A DNA stretch of 64,000 bases from Labrenzia sp. R4_2 (GTDB lineage: Bacteria > Pseudomonadota > Alphaproteobacteria > Rhizobiales > Stappiaceae). The DNA lies in the NCBI RefSeq assembly GCF_017743865.1, contig NZ_JAGHRJ010000004.1, forward strand, positions 310,001 to 374,000. Reading direction: 5' to 3'. Under the pieces are notes generated by a model, which was not told the origin of the DNA, searched no databases, and was given only the letters and a program-made list of their open reading frames with translations. The position numbers were made by a program, and so were the translations under genes. Positions 36,852 to 45,008 of this stretch are shown piece by piece (the stretch's first letter is position 1; each line of letters starts with the position of its first letter).

Positions 36852-36887
36852 CGGACATCTCCCGCTTGATTAGATTGCGATAAAAGA

Positions 36888-36907
36888 TAATATGCATGCA
36901 CATATTA
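36888..36907. promoter_or_regulatory. Candidate HutC operator in the hutI-hutF divergent promoter
   Basis: TAATATG (36888-36894) and CATATTA (36901-36907) form a perfect inverted repeat with a 6-base centre. It lies in the 83-bp gap between the two divergent hut operons, where the GntR-type repressor encoded downstream should bind both promoters. Confidence 0.55.
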
Positions 36908-36934
36908 ACGTGTCAACGAGGGAAAGAGACCGGC

Positions 36935-38323
36935 ATGCCTACGGCGCAAGACAGCACCATTTTCGCAGACAAGGCGCTGCTTCCCAGTGGCTGGGCGGAA
37001 AACGTCCGCGTTGATGTTTCCGCTAATGGCGAGATTTCCGCAGTCGAAACAAACTCCGCTTCAGCAGGTGGAGAGACGCACCGGGTCGGCATCCTGTTAC
37101 CTGCGCCATCCAACCTCCACAGCCATGCCTTTCAGCGCGCGATGGCCGGAATGAGCGAACGCCGGGGTCAGGAGAGCCGCGACAGCTTCTGGACCTGGCG
37201 GCAGATCATGTTCCGTTTTCTAGACACGCTCACACCAGATGATGTCGAAGCAATTGCCGCCTTTGTCCAGATGGAAATGCTTGAGGCCGGATATGCGGCC
37301 GTCGGAGAATTTCATTACCTGCATCATCAGCCTGGCGGTGCGTCTTATGGCAAACTCGGCGAAATGTCCGAGCGGATTGTGGCAGCTGCAAGCAAGACCG
37401 GTATTGGGTTGACCTTGTTGCCGGTGCTTTACACCCACGGCGGCTGCGACAAGCGCCCGCTGGCACCGGGACAAATCCGCTTCGGTAATGATTTCGACCG
37501 GTTCCAAAAACTCCATGACCAAGCGGGTCACGCCCTGCAGTCCCTCGGTAATGATAGCGTTTTGGGCGTCGCTCCCCATTCGTTGCGCGCAGTCGATTCG
37601 GAAGCGTTAAAAAACTCTGTCGTACTCGCAGGGCAAATGCCTTTTCACATGCACCTGGCAGAACAGGTCGCCGAAGTCGAAGAAGTTCTGGAAGCGACGG
37701 GCAAGCGGCCAGTCGGCTGGCTCTTGGACAACCATGATGTATCGAAAAACTGGTGCCTCATTCACTGCACGCAGATGACACCTGAAGAGACCGTTGGACT
37801 GGCTCAGACCGGCGCGGTTGCCGGGCTTTGTCCAATCACCGAATCGAGCCTCGGAGACGGGATCTTCGACGGCGTCCGGTATCTGGATGCCGGCGGGCGG
37901 TTCGGAATTGGCTCCGACTCCAACATCCGGATTTCCTTGTCAGAAGAGTTACGCACACTGGAATACTCGCAGCGCCTTCGCGACAAATGCCGGGCGTCTG
38001 TGGCAAATCCGGAAAATTCGACAGGCCGCGTGTTGTTTGATGGTGCTGTTTCAGGAAGTGCGCAAGCATGTGGACGCCGTGCTGGACAGATCGCTGCCGG
38101 TCACCTTGCCGACATGGTCGCGCTGGACACAAATGCCATAGACCTTGAAGACCGCGAGGGCGACGAGATCCTGGATGCCTACATCTTCGCGGGCGATGAC
38201 AGGATGGTTCGAGAGGTCTGGTCGGCAGGCCGCCATGTTGTTACCGGTGGAATCCATGTAAAAGGCGAGGAAATCCGCGCACGCTACCGGGCGACGATGA
38301 AGGCGTTGCGCGGCCGAATCTGA
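36935..38323 (+). CDS. hutF: Formimidoylglutamate deiminase
   Basis: 462 residues from ATG 36935 after GAGGGAA. Amidohydrolase of the cytosine deaminase-like group: NLHSHAFQRAM (metal HxH), HMHLAEQVAEVEE, and SDSNIRISLSEELRTLEYSQR, the last being typical of HutF. It deaminates N-formiminoglutamate to N-formylglutamate and ammonia, so this organism uses the HutF-HutG branch rather than direct release of formamide. Confidence 0.93.
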   Translation: MPTAQDSTIFADKALLPSGWAENVRVDVSANGEISAVETNSASAGGETHRVGILLPAPSNLHSHAFQRAMAGMSERRGQESRDSFWTWRQIMFRFLDTLTPDDVEAIAAFVQMEMLEAGYAAVGEFHYLHHQPGGASYGKLGEMSERIVAAASKTGIGLTLLPVLYTHGGCDKRPLAPGQIRFGNDFDRFQKLHDQAGHALQSLGNDSVLGVAPHSLRAVDSEALKNSVVLAGQMPFHMHLAEQVAEVEEVLEATGKRPVGWLLDNHDVSKNWCLIHCTQMTPEETVGLAQTGAVAGLCPITESSLGDGIFDGVRYLDAGGRFGIGSDSNIRISLSEELRTLEYSQRLRDKCRASVANPENSTGRVLFDGAVSGSAQACGRRAGQIAAGHLADMVALDTNAIDLEDREGDEILDAYIFAGDDRMVREVWSAGRHVVTGGIHVKGEEIRARYRATMKALRGRI

Positions 38324-38341
38324 ACAAGGAACCGATCACCT

Positions 38342-39043
38342 GTGGCCCTGACCGATACGAACTCCTGGACTGGCATTCGCGAAGAGCTTCTTCGCCGGAT
38401 CCATGACCGCGTCTGGGAACCGGGCGCGCAGATCCCGCACGAAGCGGATCTGGCAGAAGAATTCGGTTGCGCGCGCACGACCGTCAATAGAGCGCTCAGG
38501 GACCTGGCCGAAAGCGGGCTGGTCATCCGCAAACGCCGTGCGGGCACGCGTGTTGCACTCAATCCCCCGCAGCGGGCCACGCTCACGATTCCGATCATCC
38601 GGGAAGAGGTGGAAGCGCTTGGCAAAACCTACCGGCACAGTCTTCTGGAACGGGCCTACCAACCAGTCCCACCAATGCTGCACGGAGTATTTCACGCATC
38701 GCTCGGTGATGACGTGCTCTATCTGAAAACGCTCCACTTTGCGGACGACCGTCCTTATGCGTTTGAAGAGCGTTACATCAATCTTGATACCGTGCCCGAA
38801 GCGCGTCAGCGTAAGTTCGAAGTCTCCAGCGCGAACGAATGGCTGGTCCACAATGCCCCCTACAGCCGGGGGGATCTGTCGTTTTCTGCGCTCAACGCCA
38901 ACGAAGACACCGCCCGGATCCTTGATTGCACACTGGGGACAGCACTGTTTGCAATGGAGCGCATCACTTGGACCGGCGATGCGCCGATCACACATGTAAA
39001 ACTCATCTTTGCTCCAGGCTACCGAATGCGCAGCCGCATATAG
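38342..39043 (+). CDS. hutC: HutC, GntR/UTRA histidine-utilisation repressor
   Basis: 233 residues starting at GTG 38342 after AAGGAACC. N-terminal GntR winged helix (PHEADLAEEFGCARTTVNRALRDLAESGLVIRKRRAGTRV, seen as a continuous block) and a C-terminal UTRA effector domain (YLKTLHFADDRPYAFEERYINL). HutC is released from DNA by urocanate. 18 bp after hutF. Confidence 0.92.
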   Translation: MALTDTNSWTGIREELLRRIHDRVWEPGAQIPHEADLAEEFGCARTTVNRALRDLAESGLVIRKRRAGTRVALNPPQRATLTIPIIREEVEALGKTYRHSLLERAYQPVPPMLHGVFHASLGDDVLYLKTLHFADDRPYAFEERYINLDTVPEARQRKFEVSSANEWLVHNAPYSRGDLSFSALNANEDTARILDCTLGTALFAMERITWTGDAPITHVKLIFAPGYRMRSRI

Positions 39044-39166
39044 GAGCTGGAGGTGCTGCCGGAGGCACAGGGCACTTCATTCTAACGGAAAACGTCTGTG
39101 CAAGAAGCATGTTGCGGTTTATTGACTGAACCCTCCAAAACCACTTTTGAAAGACGCAAATTCAGG

Positions 39167-40081
39167 ATGGTGACTTCGTTCGACATCGGTGGCAGCTTCA
39201 TTCGGTATGCGTATCCCGATGCGCATGGTCCGGTGCAGGAGGCTGGGCGGGTTCCAACGCCGCTGCACTCCTGGTCTGAGTTTGTCGAAGCACTCCGCAA
39301 GTGTCTTCCAGAGACTCGCGGTCCGGCTGTTATCTCGCTCGCAGGGGCGTTCGATGCACAAACCGGCATTGCAGACGTCGCGAACATTCCCTGCCTAAAT
39401 GGCCGCCCGATCGCTTCGGATCTGGCGAGAGAACTCGGCACACCGGTCGAAATCATAAATGATGCGGATGCCTTTGCTCTCGCAGAAGCTGTTGAGGGAT
39501 CGGGCGCAGGCAAGGAGACTGTCTTTGCCATCATTCTTGGCTCAGGAGTCGGCGGCGGTTTGGTTCACAAGGGCAGCCTTGTTTCGGGGCGTGGCGGGAT
39601 CGCCGGAGAGTGGGGGCACGGTCCGGTTGTCGATCCAACCGCGGGTGGGACGATTTCAGGCATTCCGCATTTACAATGCGGGTGCGGTCAAATCGGTTGC
39701 CTGGATGCTCACGGTTCGGCGCGAGGTCTGGAAAAAATACACGGCGCTCTTCACAACACATCGTACTCAAGCATTGAAGTAACGACCGCTTGGCACGCCG
39801 GAGAGCCGCAAGCGGCAACGACCATCGACGCCTTTACAACTATTCTGGCTCGAGCGCTCAGCATGGTGATCAATCTGCTCGGCCCGGATGTAATCCCGGT
39901 GAGTGGAGGCTTGAGCGCCGACGACCGGCTTCTGGCAGAAATTGATCGCAAGACCCGCGCAATAACTCTTGCGGAATACTGCGAACCACTTCTGGTGCGT
40001 GGCGTCTTCTCCAAGACCGGCGGCTTGCAAGGGGCAAGCATCCACGCCCGCCGTGCGTTTCCCAAAGCTTTTGCAACTTGA
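39167..40081 (+). CDS. ROK-family sugar kinase
   Basis: 304 residues from ATG 39167 (an upstream GTG at 39098 would place 23 odd residues before the phosphate loop). Motifs: SFDIGGSFIRYAY (ATP phosphate loop), NDADAFALAE with the catalytic Asp, and the ROK zinc signature CGCGQIGCLDAHGS, where Asp replaces the usual Glu. It is probably an N-acetylglucosamine- or mannosamine-type kinase. Its place 123 bp after hutC is odd: no histidine pathway step needs it. No independent terminator is seen before it. Confidence 0.8.
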   Translation: MVTSFDIGGSFIRYAYPDAHGPVQEAGRVPTPLHSWSEFVEALRKCLPETRGPAVISLAGAFDAQTGIADVANIPCLNGRPIASDLARELGTPVEIINDADAFALAEAVEGSGAGKETVFAIILGSGVGGGLVHKGSLVSGRGGIAGEWGHGPVVDPTAGGTISGIPHLQCGCGQIGCLDAHGSARGLEKIHGALHNTSYSSIEVTTAWHAGEPQAATTIDAFTTILARALSMVINLLGPDVIPVSGGLSADDRLLAEIDRKTRAITLAEYCEPLLVRGVFSKTGGLQGASIHARRAFPKAFAT

Positions 40082-40091
40082 TTTTCAGGTA

Positions 40092-41168
40092 TTAAGGCCC
40101 GGGAAATGTCACGCGCCAGCGTTTCAAGAAAGTCTCCCGGGTCAGCTGATCCCGCGCAACCATGAGCGCCGGAGACAAACCGATCGGGCGAAGCGCCGTC
40201 GAGCTTAAGGTCTCTCCCTCAGCCCCCTCTTCCGTCTCAAGAAGCGGGCTGATCAGCAACGCTTGACGCAATACCCTGCGCCCCTCAGGCGACAACAAAA
40301 AGTCCAGAAAATCAGTAGCCGCAGCACCGTTGTCTGCCCCTTTCGGGATCATCAGGGCACGGGACAGCACCAATGTGTAATCGGTTGGCAAAACGATCCC
40401 GATCCGGTCATCTTGCTGCTGATATCCTTGGGCGTAAGATCCCAGCACATTGTAGGCGATCAGGTAGCGGCCATCGGCCACACTCCGGATGATATCGGAG
40501 GAGCAGCAAGACCGGACGGCTTGGGTGCGCACAAAGGCTTCCTGCAATGCGCCAAAGGTCGATGCCTCTTGCGCGTCGACAAAAGCAAAGAGATATCCGA
40601 GGCCGGAGCGCTCGATGTCATAGGTGGCAACGCGTCCTGCGTAAGGGGTATTGGCTGGCCGGAGCAAATCGAGAAGATCAAAGCGCGACTTGGGCACCTC
40701 AGCTGGCGGTACCAAGTCCTGATTATAGATTACGACAGCGGGTTCTCTGGAAATGCCCCACAATTCATCGCGCCACCGCAGCGCAGCTGGCAACTGCTCA
40801 GTCTCCCGCGACACATGGCTTTGGGCACAGGCTTCGTTGACCAGCTTGACCATTTGATGAACGCCGGAACTGATAACGACATCGGCAACCGGTTCCCCTT
40901 CCCTGCATTCTGCGCGGGATTGGGTGTAGAGATCGTTCGATCCCCACTGCTCATAGATGAGTGTCAGATCGGACCGTGTTTCCAAAAAAGCCTCGACAAC
41001 GGGCGCAAAAACCGAGATGTCGGCAGTCGAGCGCACTATGAGGGTCTGCTCGGCAGCAGCAGCCCCATATTGTTCGACCAACTCAGGTTCGGCCGCCATT
41101 GCCGGGACACTGAAGGTTGCCAACATCCAGAGACCAAAAGCAATTGACTTGCACAGAATACCCTTCAT
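40092..41168 (-). CDS. Periplasmic solute-binding protein linked to TctDE-like two-component system
   Basis: 358 residues from ATG 41168, which overlaps the stop of the sensor kinase gene (ATGA). Signal peptide (FGLWMLATFSVPAMA), then a bacterial extracellular solute-binding fold (EQTLIVRSTADISVFAPVVEAF, DFLDFLLSPEGRRVLRQALL). It looks like the iron/polyamine ABC group, but no permease or ATPase lies beside it. Such orphan binding proteins in TctDE/BctDE-type operons are thought to present ligand to the sensor kinase. Fused genetically to regulation of the facing tctCBA genes. Confidence 0.75.
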   Translation of the reverse strand: MKGILCKSIAFGLWMLATFSVPAMAAEPELVEQYGAAAAEQTLIVRSTADISVFAPVVEAFLETRSDLTLIYEQWGSNDLYTQSRAECREGEPVADVVISSGVHQMVKLVNEACAQSHVSRETEQLPAALRWRDELWGISREPAVVIYNQDLVPPAEVPKSRFDLLDLLRPANTPYAGRVATYDIERSGLGYLFAFVDAQEASTFGALQEAFVRTQAVRSCCSSDIIRSVADGRYLIAYNVLGSYAQGYQQQDDRIGIVLPTDYTLVLSRALMIPKGADNGAAATDFLDFLLSPEGRRVLRQALLISPLLETEEGAEGETLSSTALRPIGLSPALMVARDQLTRETFLKRWRVTFPGP

Positions 41169-42562
41169 GCAGCCTCCGCTTTGATTTCCGGAAAACACAG
41201 AGCTGCGCGAAAGGTCCTGTCGCCGTGTGTTTCCAAAACCAATTGTCCTTCAAAAGACCGGGCAACCGCATGCGCAATGGCAAGTCCTAAACCGGAACTG
41301 TTCTGACGGGACAAACCAGATTGATTGAAGCGTGTTCCCAGGGCGGAAAGGATTTCCGGATCGGGCCCACCGCCATCATCTTCCACCCAGATAGAGGCAA
41401 CACCGTTTTCGGTCGTAGTACCAATGCGCACAGGTGCCCGTCCATATTTCAGGGCATTGCTTAGAAGGTTCTTGACCGCTTCTTGAAGGGACGTCGTATC
41501 CGCAAGCACGTGAACCGGTTGGTCTGCCAATTGCGGAACGACTGAAATATCCGGCCGCAGAACTGCATGGTCGCCCTCCTCGAAAACGTCCAGCACAACA
41601 TCCCGGAGATCGATTCTTTCCCGGCGGACACTGTCGCCGCGATGGATCACCAACGCCTGGCTTAACATTTGATCGAGTAGCCGGCCAAGACTTGCGGACC
41701 GGGTCTGAATACGTTCAACAATGCGATCTTTGCGCTCGGGATCCTGCTCATCTGAAAAGAGATCTGCCTGTGCCCTGAGCGCCGCGACGGGTGTCCTCAA
41801 TTGGTGAGCCGTATCCGAGATCAGATGCCGCATGGAATCCATCTGCCGATCCAGTCGCCCCATGAAGGCATTCAACGCCTGGATCATCATGGCGGTTTCC
41901 CGCGGCACATCTGTATCAAGCGGTGTCAAATCGTGAGGATCACGTTCTGCCAATCCACCCGCGATCCGCTTCAGCGGATTGAAAACGGCACGCACCACCA
42001 GAACAGCCAAGAGCATCATCGCCAAACCGGACGCCGCCAGCACGTAGAGCGCTTTGCGCGTAATATCCACCGCCATGGCGTTTCGCGCCTTCAGGGTCTG
42101 CCCCACAACAACCCGGATGGTCCCGCTCCAAGTGCGTTCGGCAAATCGCCGGGAGACAACAACATATCTGGCCGCTTCTCCAAAAAATGCGCCATCGAAG
42201 AAGACGTCGTTGTATCCTGTCAGCCCGGCAGGAAGAGCAATTTCATCGTAACCGGTCAGGGTTTGGCCATTTGGCCCGACGATCCGGTACCCGATCCGGT
42301 CATCAGGCGCGAGCGCCAGAAGCTCAAATGCAGAATGCGGCAACTCAAGGACCGGATTGCCATCCACCACGGTAATTGCCGAGGCAATGTCATTGGCCGC
42401 CCCTACCAGCAAGCGGTCATATGCAGAGCGGGCAGCTTCGCGGCCATATGCAAAGGCTGCGATCGAGACAATAATCCCACCAAACGTCAAAAGGAACGTC
42501 ACGCCTAATGCCACACGCGCTGTGAGAGATGTCGCACCAAACCGGCTGAGCAAGCTAGTCAT
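41165..42562 (-). CDS. tctE: TctE-like sensor histidine kinase
   Basis: 465 residues from ATG 42562, which overlaps the tctD stop by 8 bp. Two membrane helices (about 17-38 and 172-195) bracket a periplasmic sensor region, then HAMP, a HisKA domain with H253 (SDTAHQLRTPVAAL), and a HATPase with NLLSNALKYG, VEDDGGGPD and GLGLAIAHAVA. The TctE/QseC-like N-terminal sensor fits tricarboxylate sensing. Partner of the response regulator upstream. Confidence 0.88.
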   Translation of the reverse strand: MTSLLSRFGATSLTARVALGVTFLLTFGGIIVSIAAFAYGREAARSAYDRLLVGAANDIASAITVVDGNPVLELPHSAFELLALAPDDRIGYRIVGPNGQTLTGYDEIALPAGLTGYNDVFFDGAFFGEAARYVVVSRRFAERTWSGTIRVVVGQTLKARNAMAVDITRKALYVLAASGLAMMLLAVLVVRAVFNPLKRIAGGLAERDPHDLTPLDTDVPRETAMMIQALNAFMGRLDRQMDSMRHLISDTAHQLRTPVAALRAQADLFSDEQDPERKDRIVERIQTRSASLGRLLDQMLSQALVIHRGDSVRRERIDLRDVVLDVFEEGDHAVLRPDISVVPQLADQPVHVLADTTSLQEAVKNLLSNALKYGRAPVRIGTTTENGVASIWVEDDGGGPDPEILSALGTRFNQSGLSRQNSSGLGLAIAHAVARSFEGQLVLETHGDRTFRAALCFPEIKAEAA

Positions 42563-43226
42563 GGACCTCAAGCTTGTAACCAAGCCCTCTTTGCGTCTCG
42601 ATCACAACAGAACTTCCAGAGAGTTTTTTACGCAAGCGCGCAACATAAAGCTCCAGCGCATTCATGCTGACATCCGTGTCCTGAAAGCTGAAAATGCCCT
42701 CAAAAAGCCGTTCCTTGCTCAGAACTTTTCCCCGATTGCGAATGAACAATTCCAGCAGTGAGAATTCCCGCCGTGTCAGGTTGACCGGCGCCTCCTTCAA
42801 ACGGACAACGCGGGCCGTCGCATTAAAGGTCAGGTCCCCGATCGCCAGTTCTTCCGCTTTGTCTCCTTGCTCACGTCTGTAGAGCGCCTGTATGCGCGCT
42901 TCCAGCTCGCGATGATCAAAGGGCTTCACCAGATAATCGTCAGCACCGGAGTTGAGCGTCGATACGCGATCATCCACGGAGAACTCTGCGGTCAGCACCA
43001 AAACCGGCGTGCGATCGGAATTTTGCCGTAACTCTTTCAAGAGGTCGGTTCCAAGCCCGTCCGGTAAATTCAAGTCCAGAACAATGACATCATACCGCTG
43101 AACATCCAGAAGAGAGCGTGCTTCCTCCAGTGTTTTGGCAAGGTCACAGGCTATACCGCTCCGATCCAGCCGGATCATGATGGCTTCAGCCATGTCAAAG
43201 GTGTCTTCAACGAGCAATAGCCGCAA
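42555..43226 (-). CDS. tctD: TctD-like OmpR-family response regulator
   Basis: 223 residues. Receiver domain with acidic pocket (LLLVED) and phosphoacceptor D51 (VIVLDLNLPDGLG), then a C-terminal winged helix of the OmpR/PhoB type (LTRREFSLLELFIRNRGKVLSKERLF, DVSMNALELYVARLRKKL). It is divergent from tctC, with OmpR-spaced direct repeats in the gap. Confidence 0.9.
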   Translation of the reverse strand: MRLLLVEDTFDMAEAIMIRLDRSGIACDLAKTLEEARSLLDVQRYDVIVLDLNLPDGLGTDLLKELRQNSDRTPVLVLTAEFSVDDRVSTLNSGADDYLVKPFDHRELEARIQALYRREQGDKAEELAIGDLTFNATARVVRLKEAPVNLTRREFSLLELFIRNRGKVLSKERLFEGIFSFQDTDVSMNALELYVARLRKKLSGSSVVIETQRGLGYKLEVHD

Positions 43227-43289
43227 TTCTTGGTCCTCCTGCCCTCACTCTTGCCTGCCCTCATCACTTCTTGCAAGCGCATAGACAGC

Positions 43290-43312
43290 CGGTGACAGGT
43301 TGGTGACAGGGT
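43290..43312 (+). promoter_or_regulatory. Tandem GGTGACAGG repeats, candidate TctD binding site
   Basis: GGTGACAGG at 43290-43298 and again at 43301-43309, an 11-bp period as used by OmpR/PhoB-family dimers. It lies in the tctD-tctC divergent promoter, 100 bp before tctC. A weaker GACAG copy precedes them at 43283. Confidence 0.55.
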
Positions 43313-43347
43313 TTGCCGCTAGGTTGAATTCAAGCCCAAAGGGAGGC

Positions 43348-43391
43348 TCCGCAATGCGGACCTGAGGCTGAATAGGCTCATGCAATGAGCC
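43348..43391 (+). other. Two small hairpins in the tctC leader
   Basis: TCCGC-AAT-GCGGA (43348-43360) and GGCTCAT-GCA-ATGAGCC (43375-43391), just before the tctC ribosome-binding site GGAGG (43400-43404). Both have 3-base loops, so they may equally be DNA palindromes. Confidence 0.4.
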
Positions 43392-43410
43392 AGTTTATGT
43401 GGAGGAAAAC

Positions 43411-44397
43411 ATGACACTCATGAAAATGACCCGCCGGGTCGTTCTGGCTGCGGCTGCAGCTTCTATGACATTCGCCAGCCCAGTGCTCGCGGACGGCCAC
43501 AAGGTAGTCGATTCAATTCACTTTCTGATCCCGGGCGGTGCTGGCGGTGGCTGGGACGGCACGGCACGCGGCACTGGCGAAGCGCTCACCAAAGCAGGGT
43601 TGGTTGGCACTGCATCTTACGAAAACATGTCCGGCGGCGGCGGCGGTAAGGCGATCGGTTACCTGATCGAAAATGCTGCGTCAAACCACGGCACGATTAT
43701 GGTCAACTCGACCCCGATCGTGATCCGTTCCCTGACCGGCGTCTTTCCGCAAAACTTCCGTGACCTGACGCTCGTCGCAGGAACGATCGGCGACTATGCA
43801 GCCCTGGTGGTTGGCAAGGACAGCCCGATCAATTCCATGACCGACCTCATTGCAGCCTACAAGGCTGATCCGTCCGGCACCGCCATTGGTGGCGGCTCCG
43901 TTCCTGGCGGTATGGACCACCTGGTTGCAGCCATGGCAATGGAAGCTGCTGGCGAAGATCCGACCGCTTTCAAATACATCCCATATGATGCTGGCGGCAA
44001 AGCAATGGCCGCGCTGCTTTCCGGCGAAATTGCTGCACTGTCGACCGGCTTCTCCGAAGCTGTGGACCTTGCCAACGCTGGTGAAGTCAAGATCATCGGT
44101 GTGACGTCTGACGAGCGCGTGGATGCTTATAAAGACGCCCCGACCATGAAGGAACAGGGCATCGACACCACCTTCGTCAACTGGCGCGGTTTCTTTGCAG
44201 CACCGGGCCTGCCGGAAGAGCAGCTGGTTGCTTACCAGACTGCACTAACCAAAATGTACGATACCCCGGAGTGGGAAGAAGTTCGTGCCCGCAACGGCTG
44301 GGTCAACATTCACAACAATGGTGATGACTTCCGCGCCTTCCTGGAAAACCAGGAGCAGGTTATCGGCGATCTGATGAAGAAGCTGGGCTTCCTCTAA
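43411..44397 (+). CDS. tctC: Tripartite tricarboxylate transporter binding protein (TctC)
   Basis: 328 residues from ATG 43411 after GGAGG. Signal peptide (VVLAAAAASMTFASPVLA), then a TctC/Bug-family binding protein: IHFLIPGGAGGGWDGTARGTGEAL is the substrate-loop motif, typical of citrate-type TctC rather than the broader Bug group. It delivers the tricarboxylate to TctAB. Separated from tctB by a strong hairpin. Confidence 0.92.
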   Translation: MTLMKMTRRVVLAAAAASMTFASPVLADGHKVVDSIHFLIPGGAGGGWDGTARGTGEALTKAGLVGTASYENMSGGGGGKAIGYLIENAASNHGTIMVNSTPIVIRSLTGVFPQNFRDLTLVAGTIGDYAALVVGKDSPINSMTDLIAAYKADPSGTAIGGGSVPGGMDHLVAAMAMEAAGEDPTAFKYIPYDAGGKAMAALLSGEIAALSTGFSEAVDLANAGEVKIIGVTSDERVDAYKDAPTMKEQGIDTTFVNWRGFFAAPGLPEEQLVAYQTALTKMYDTPEWEEVRARNGWVNIHNNGDDFRAFLENQEQVIGDLMKKLGFL

Positions 44398-44409
44398 TCT
44401 GAACGGCAT

Positions 44410-44439
44410 GACGGCGCAGACCCAGTCTGCGCCGTCTTT
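44410..44439 (+). terminator. Attenuator/terminator hairpin between tctC and tctB
   Basis: GACGGCGCAGAC (44410-44421) and GTCTGCGCCGTC (44425-44436) pair perfectly around CCA, followed by TTTG. It is 12 bases after the tctC stop. The short T-run suggests partial termination, keeping TctC in excess of TctBA. Confidence 0.75.
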
Positions 44440-44512
44440 GCATATGAAGATGATCTCAACCGCCGCACGAGCGGACATCTAACGAAACAAACAAAGACTT
44501 GGGGAGGAGGCC

Positions 44513-45007
44513 ATGGCGCTCGATCGATGGATCGCCATGATCATTTTGTTGATCTGTCTCGCATATGGCTATGCGGCATTCTTTACGATGGATGAGGCGC
44601 TCGCGCCTTTCATGCGGCGCAATCCGATCTGGCCATCGACCTTTCCCAAAATCCTCTCGGTCATGGCGATCATATGCTCTTTGCTGATCCTGCTTGGATT
44701 TGAGAAGAGCAGTGGCGAACCGAAGCCGAGCGAAATCAACTATCGGCGATTGACCGATTACAAACTCGGGCAGGCAATCGCCTTGCTGGGGTTGATGGTT
44801 GCTTATGCTCTGCTCCTACGGCCGGCAGGTTTCCTGCTTTCCACGTTCGGCTTCTTGTTCATAGGGTCGTTCATCCTCGGCGAGCGCAAGTACATTGTCA
44901 TGGCGCTCGCATCCGCAATCGCGGCAGGTGTCGTCTGGTATCTGGTCGATCGGGTCCTCGGGATCTTCCTGAGCCCGATGCCCGTCTTCATGGCTAACGG
45001 AGGCTGA
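44513..45007 (+). CDS. tctB: Tripartite tricarboxylate transporter small permease (TctB)
   Basis: 164 residues, four membrane helices (MIILLICLAYGYAAFF at the start, LGQAIALLGLMVAYALLL, FLLSTFGFLFIGSFIL and the segment after it). This is the size and layout of TctB. GGGGAGGAGG precedes the ATG; tctA follows after 1 bp. Confidence 0.9.
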   Translation: MALDRWIAMIILLICLAYGYAAFFTMDEALAPFMRRNPIWPSTFPKILSVMAIICSLLILLGFEKSSGEPKPSEINYRRLTDYKLGQAIALLGLMVAYALLLRPAGFLLSTFGFLFIGSFILGERKYIVMALASAIAAGVVWYLVDRVLGIFLSPMPVFMANGG

Positions 45008-45008
45008 C

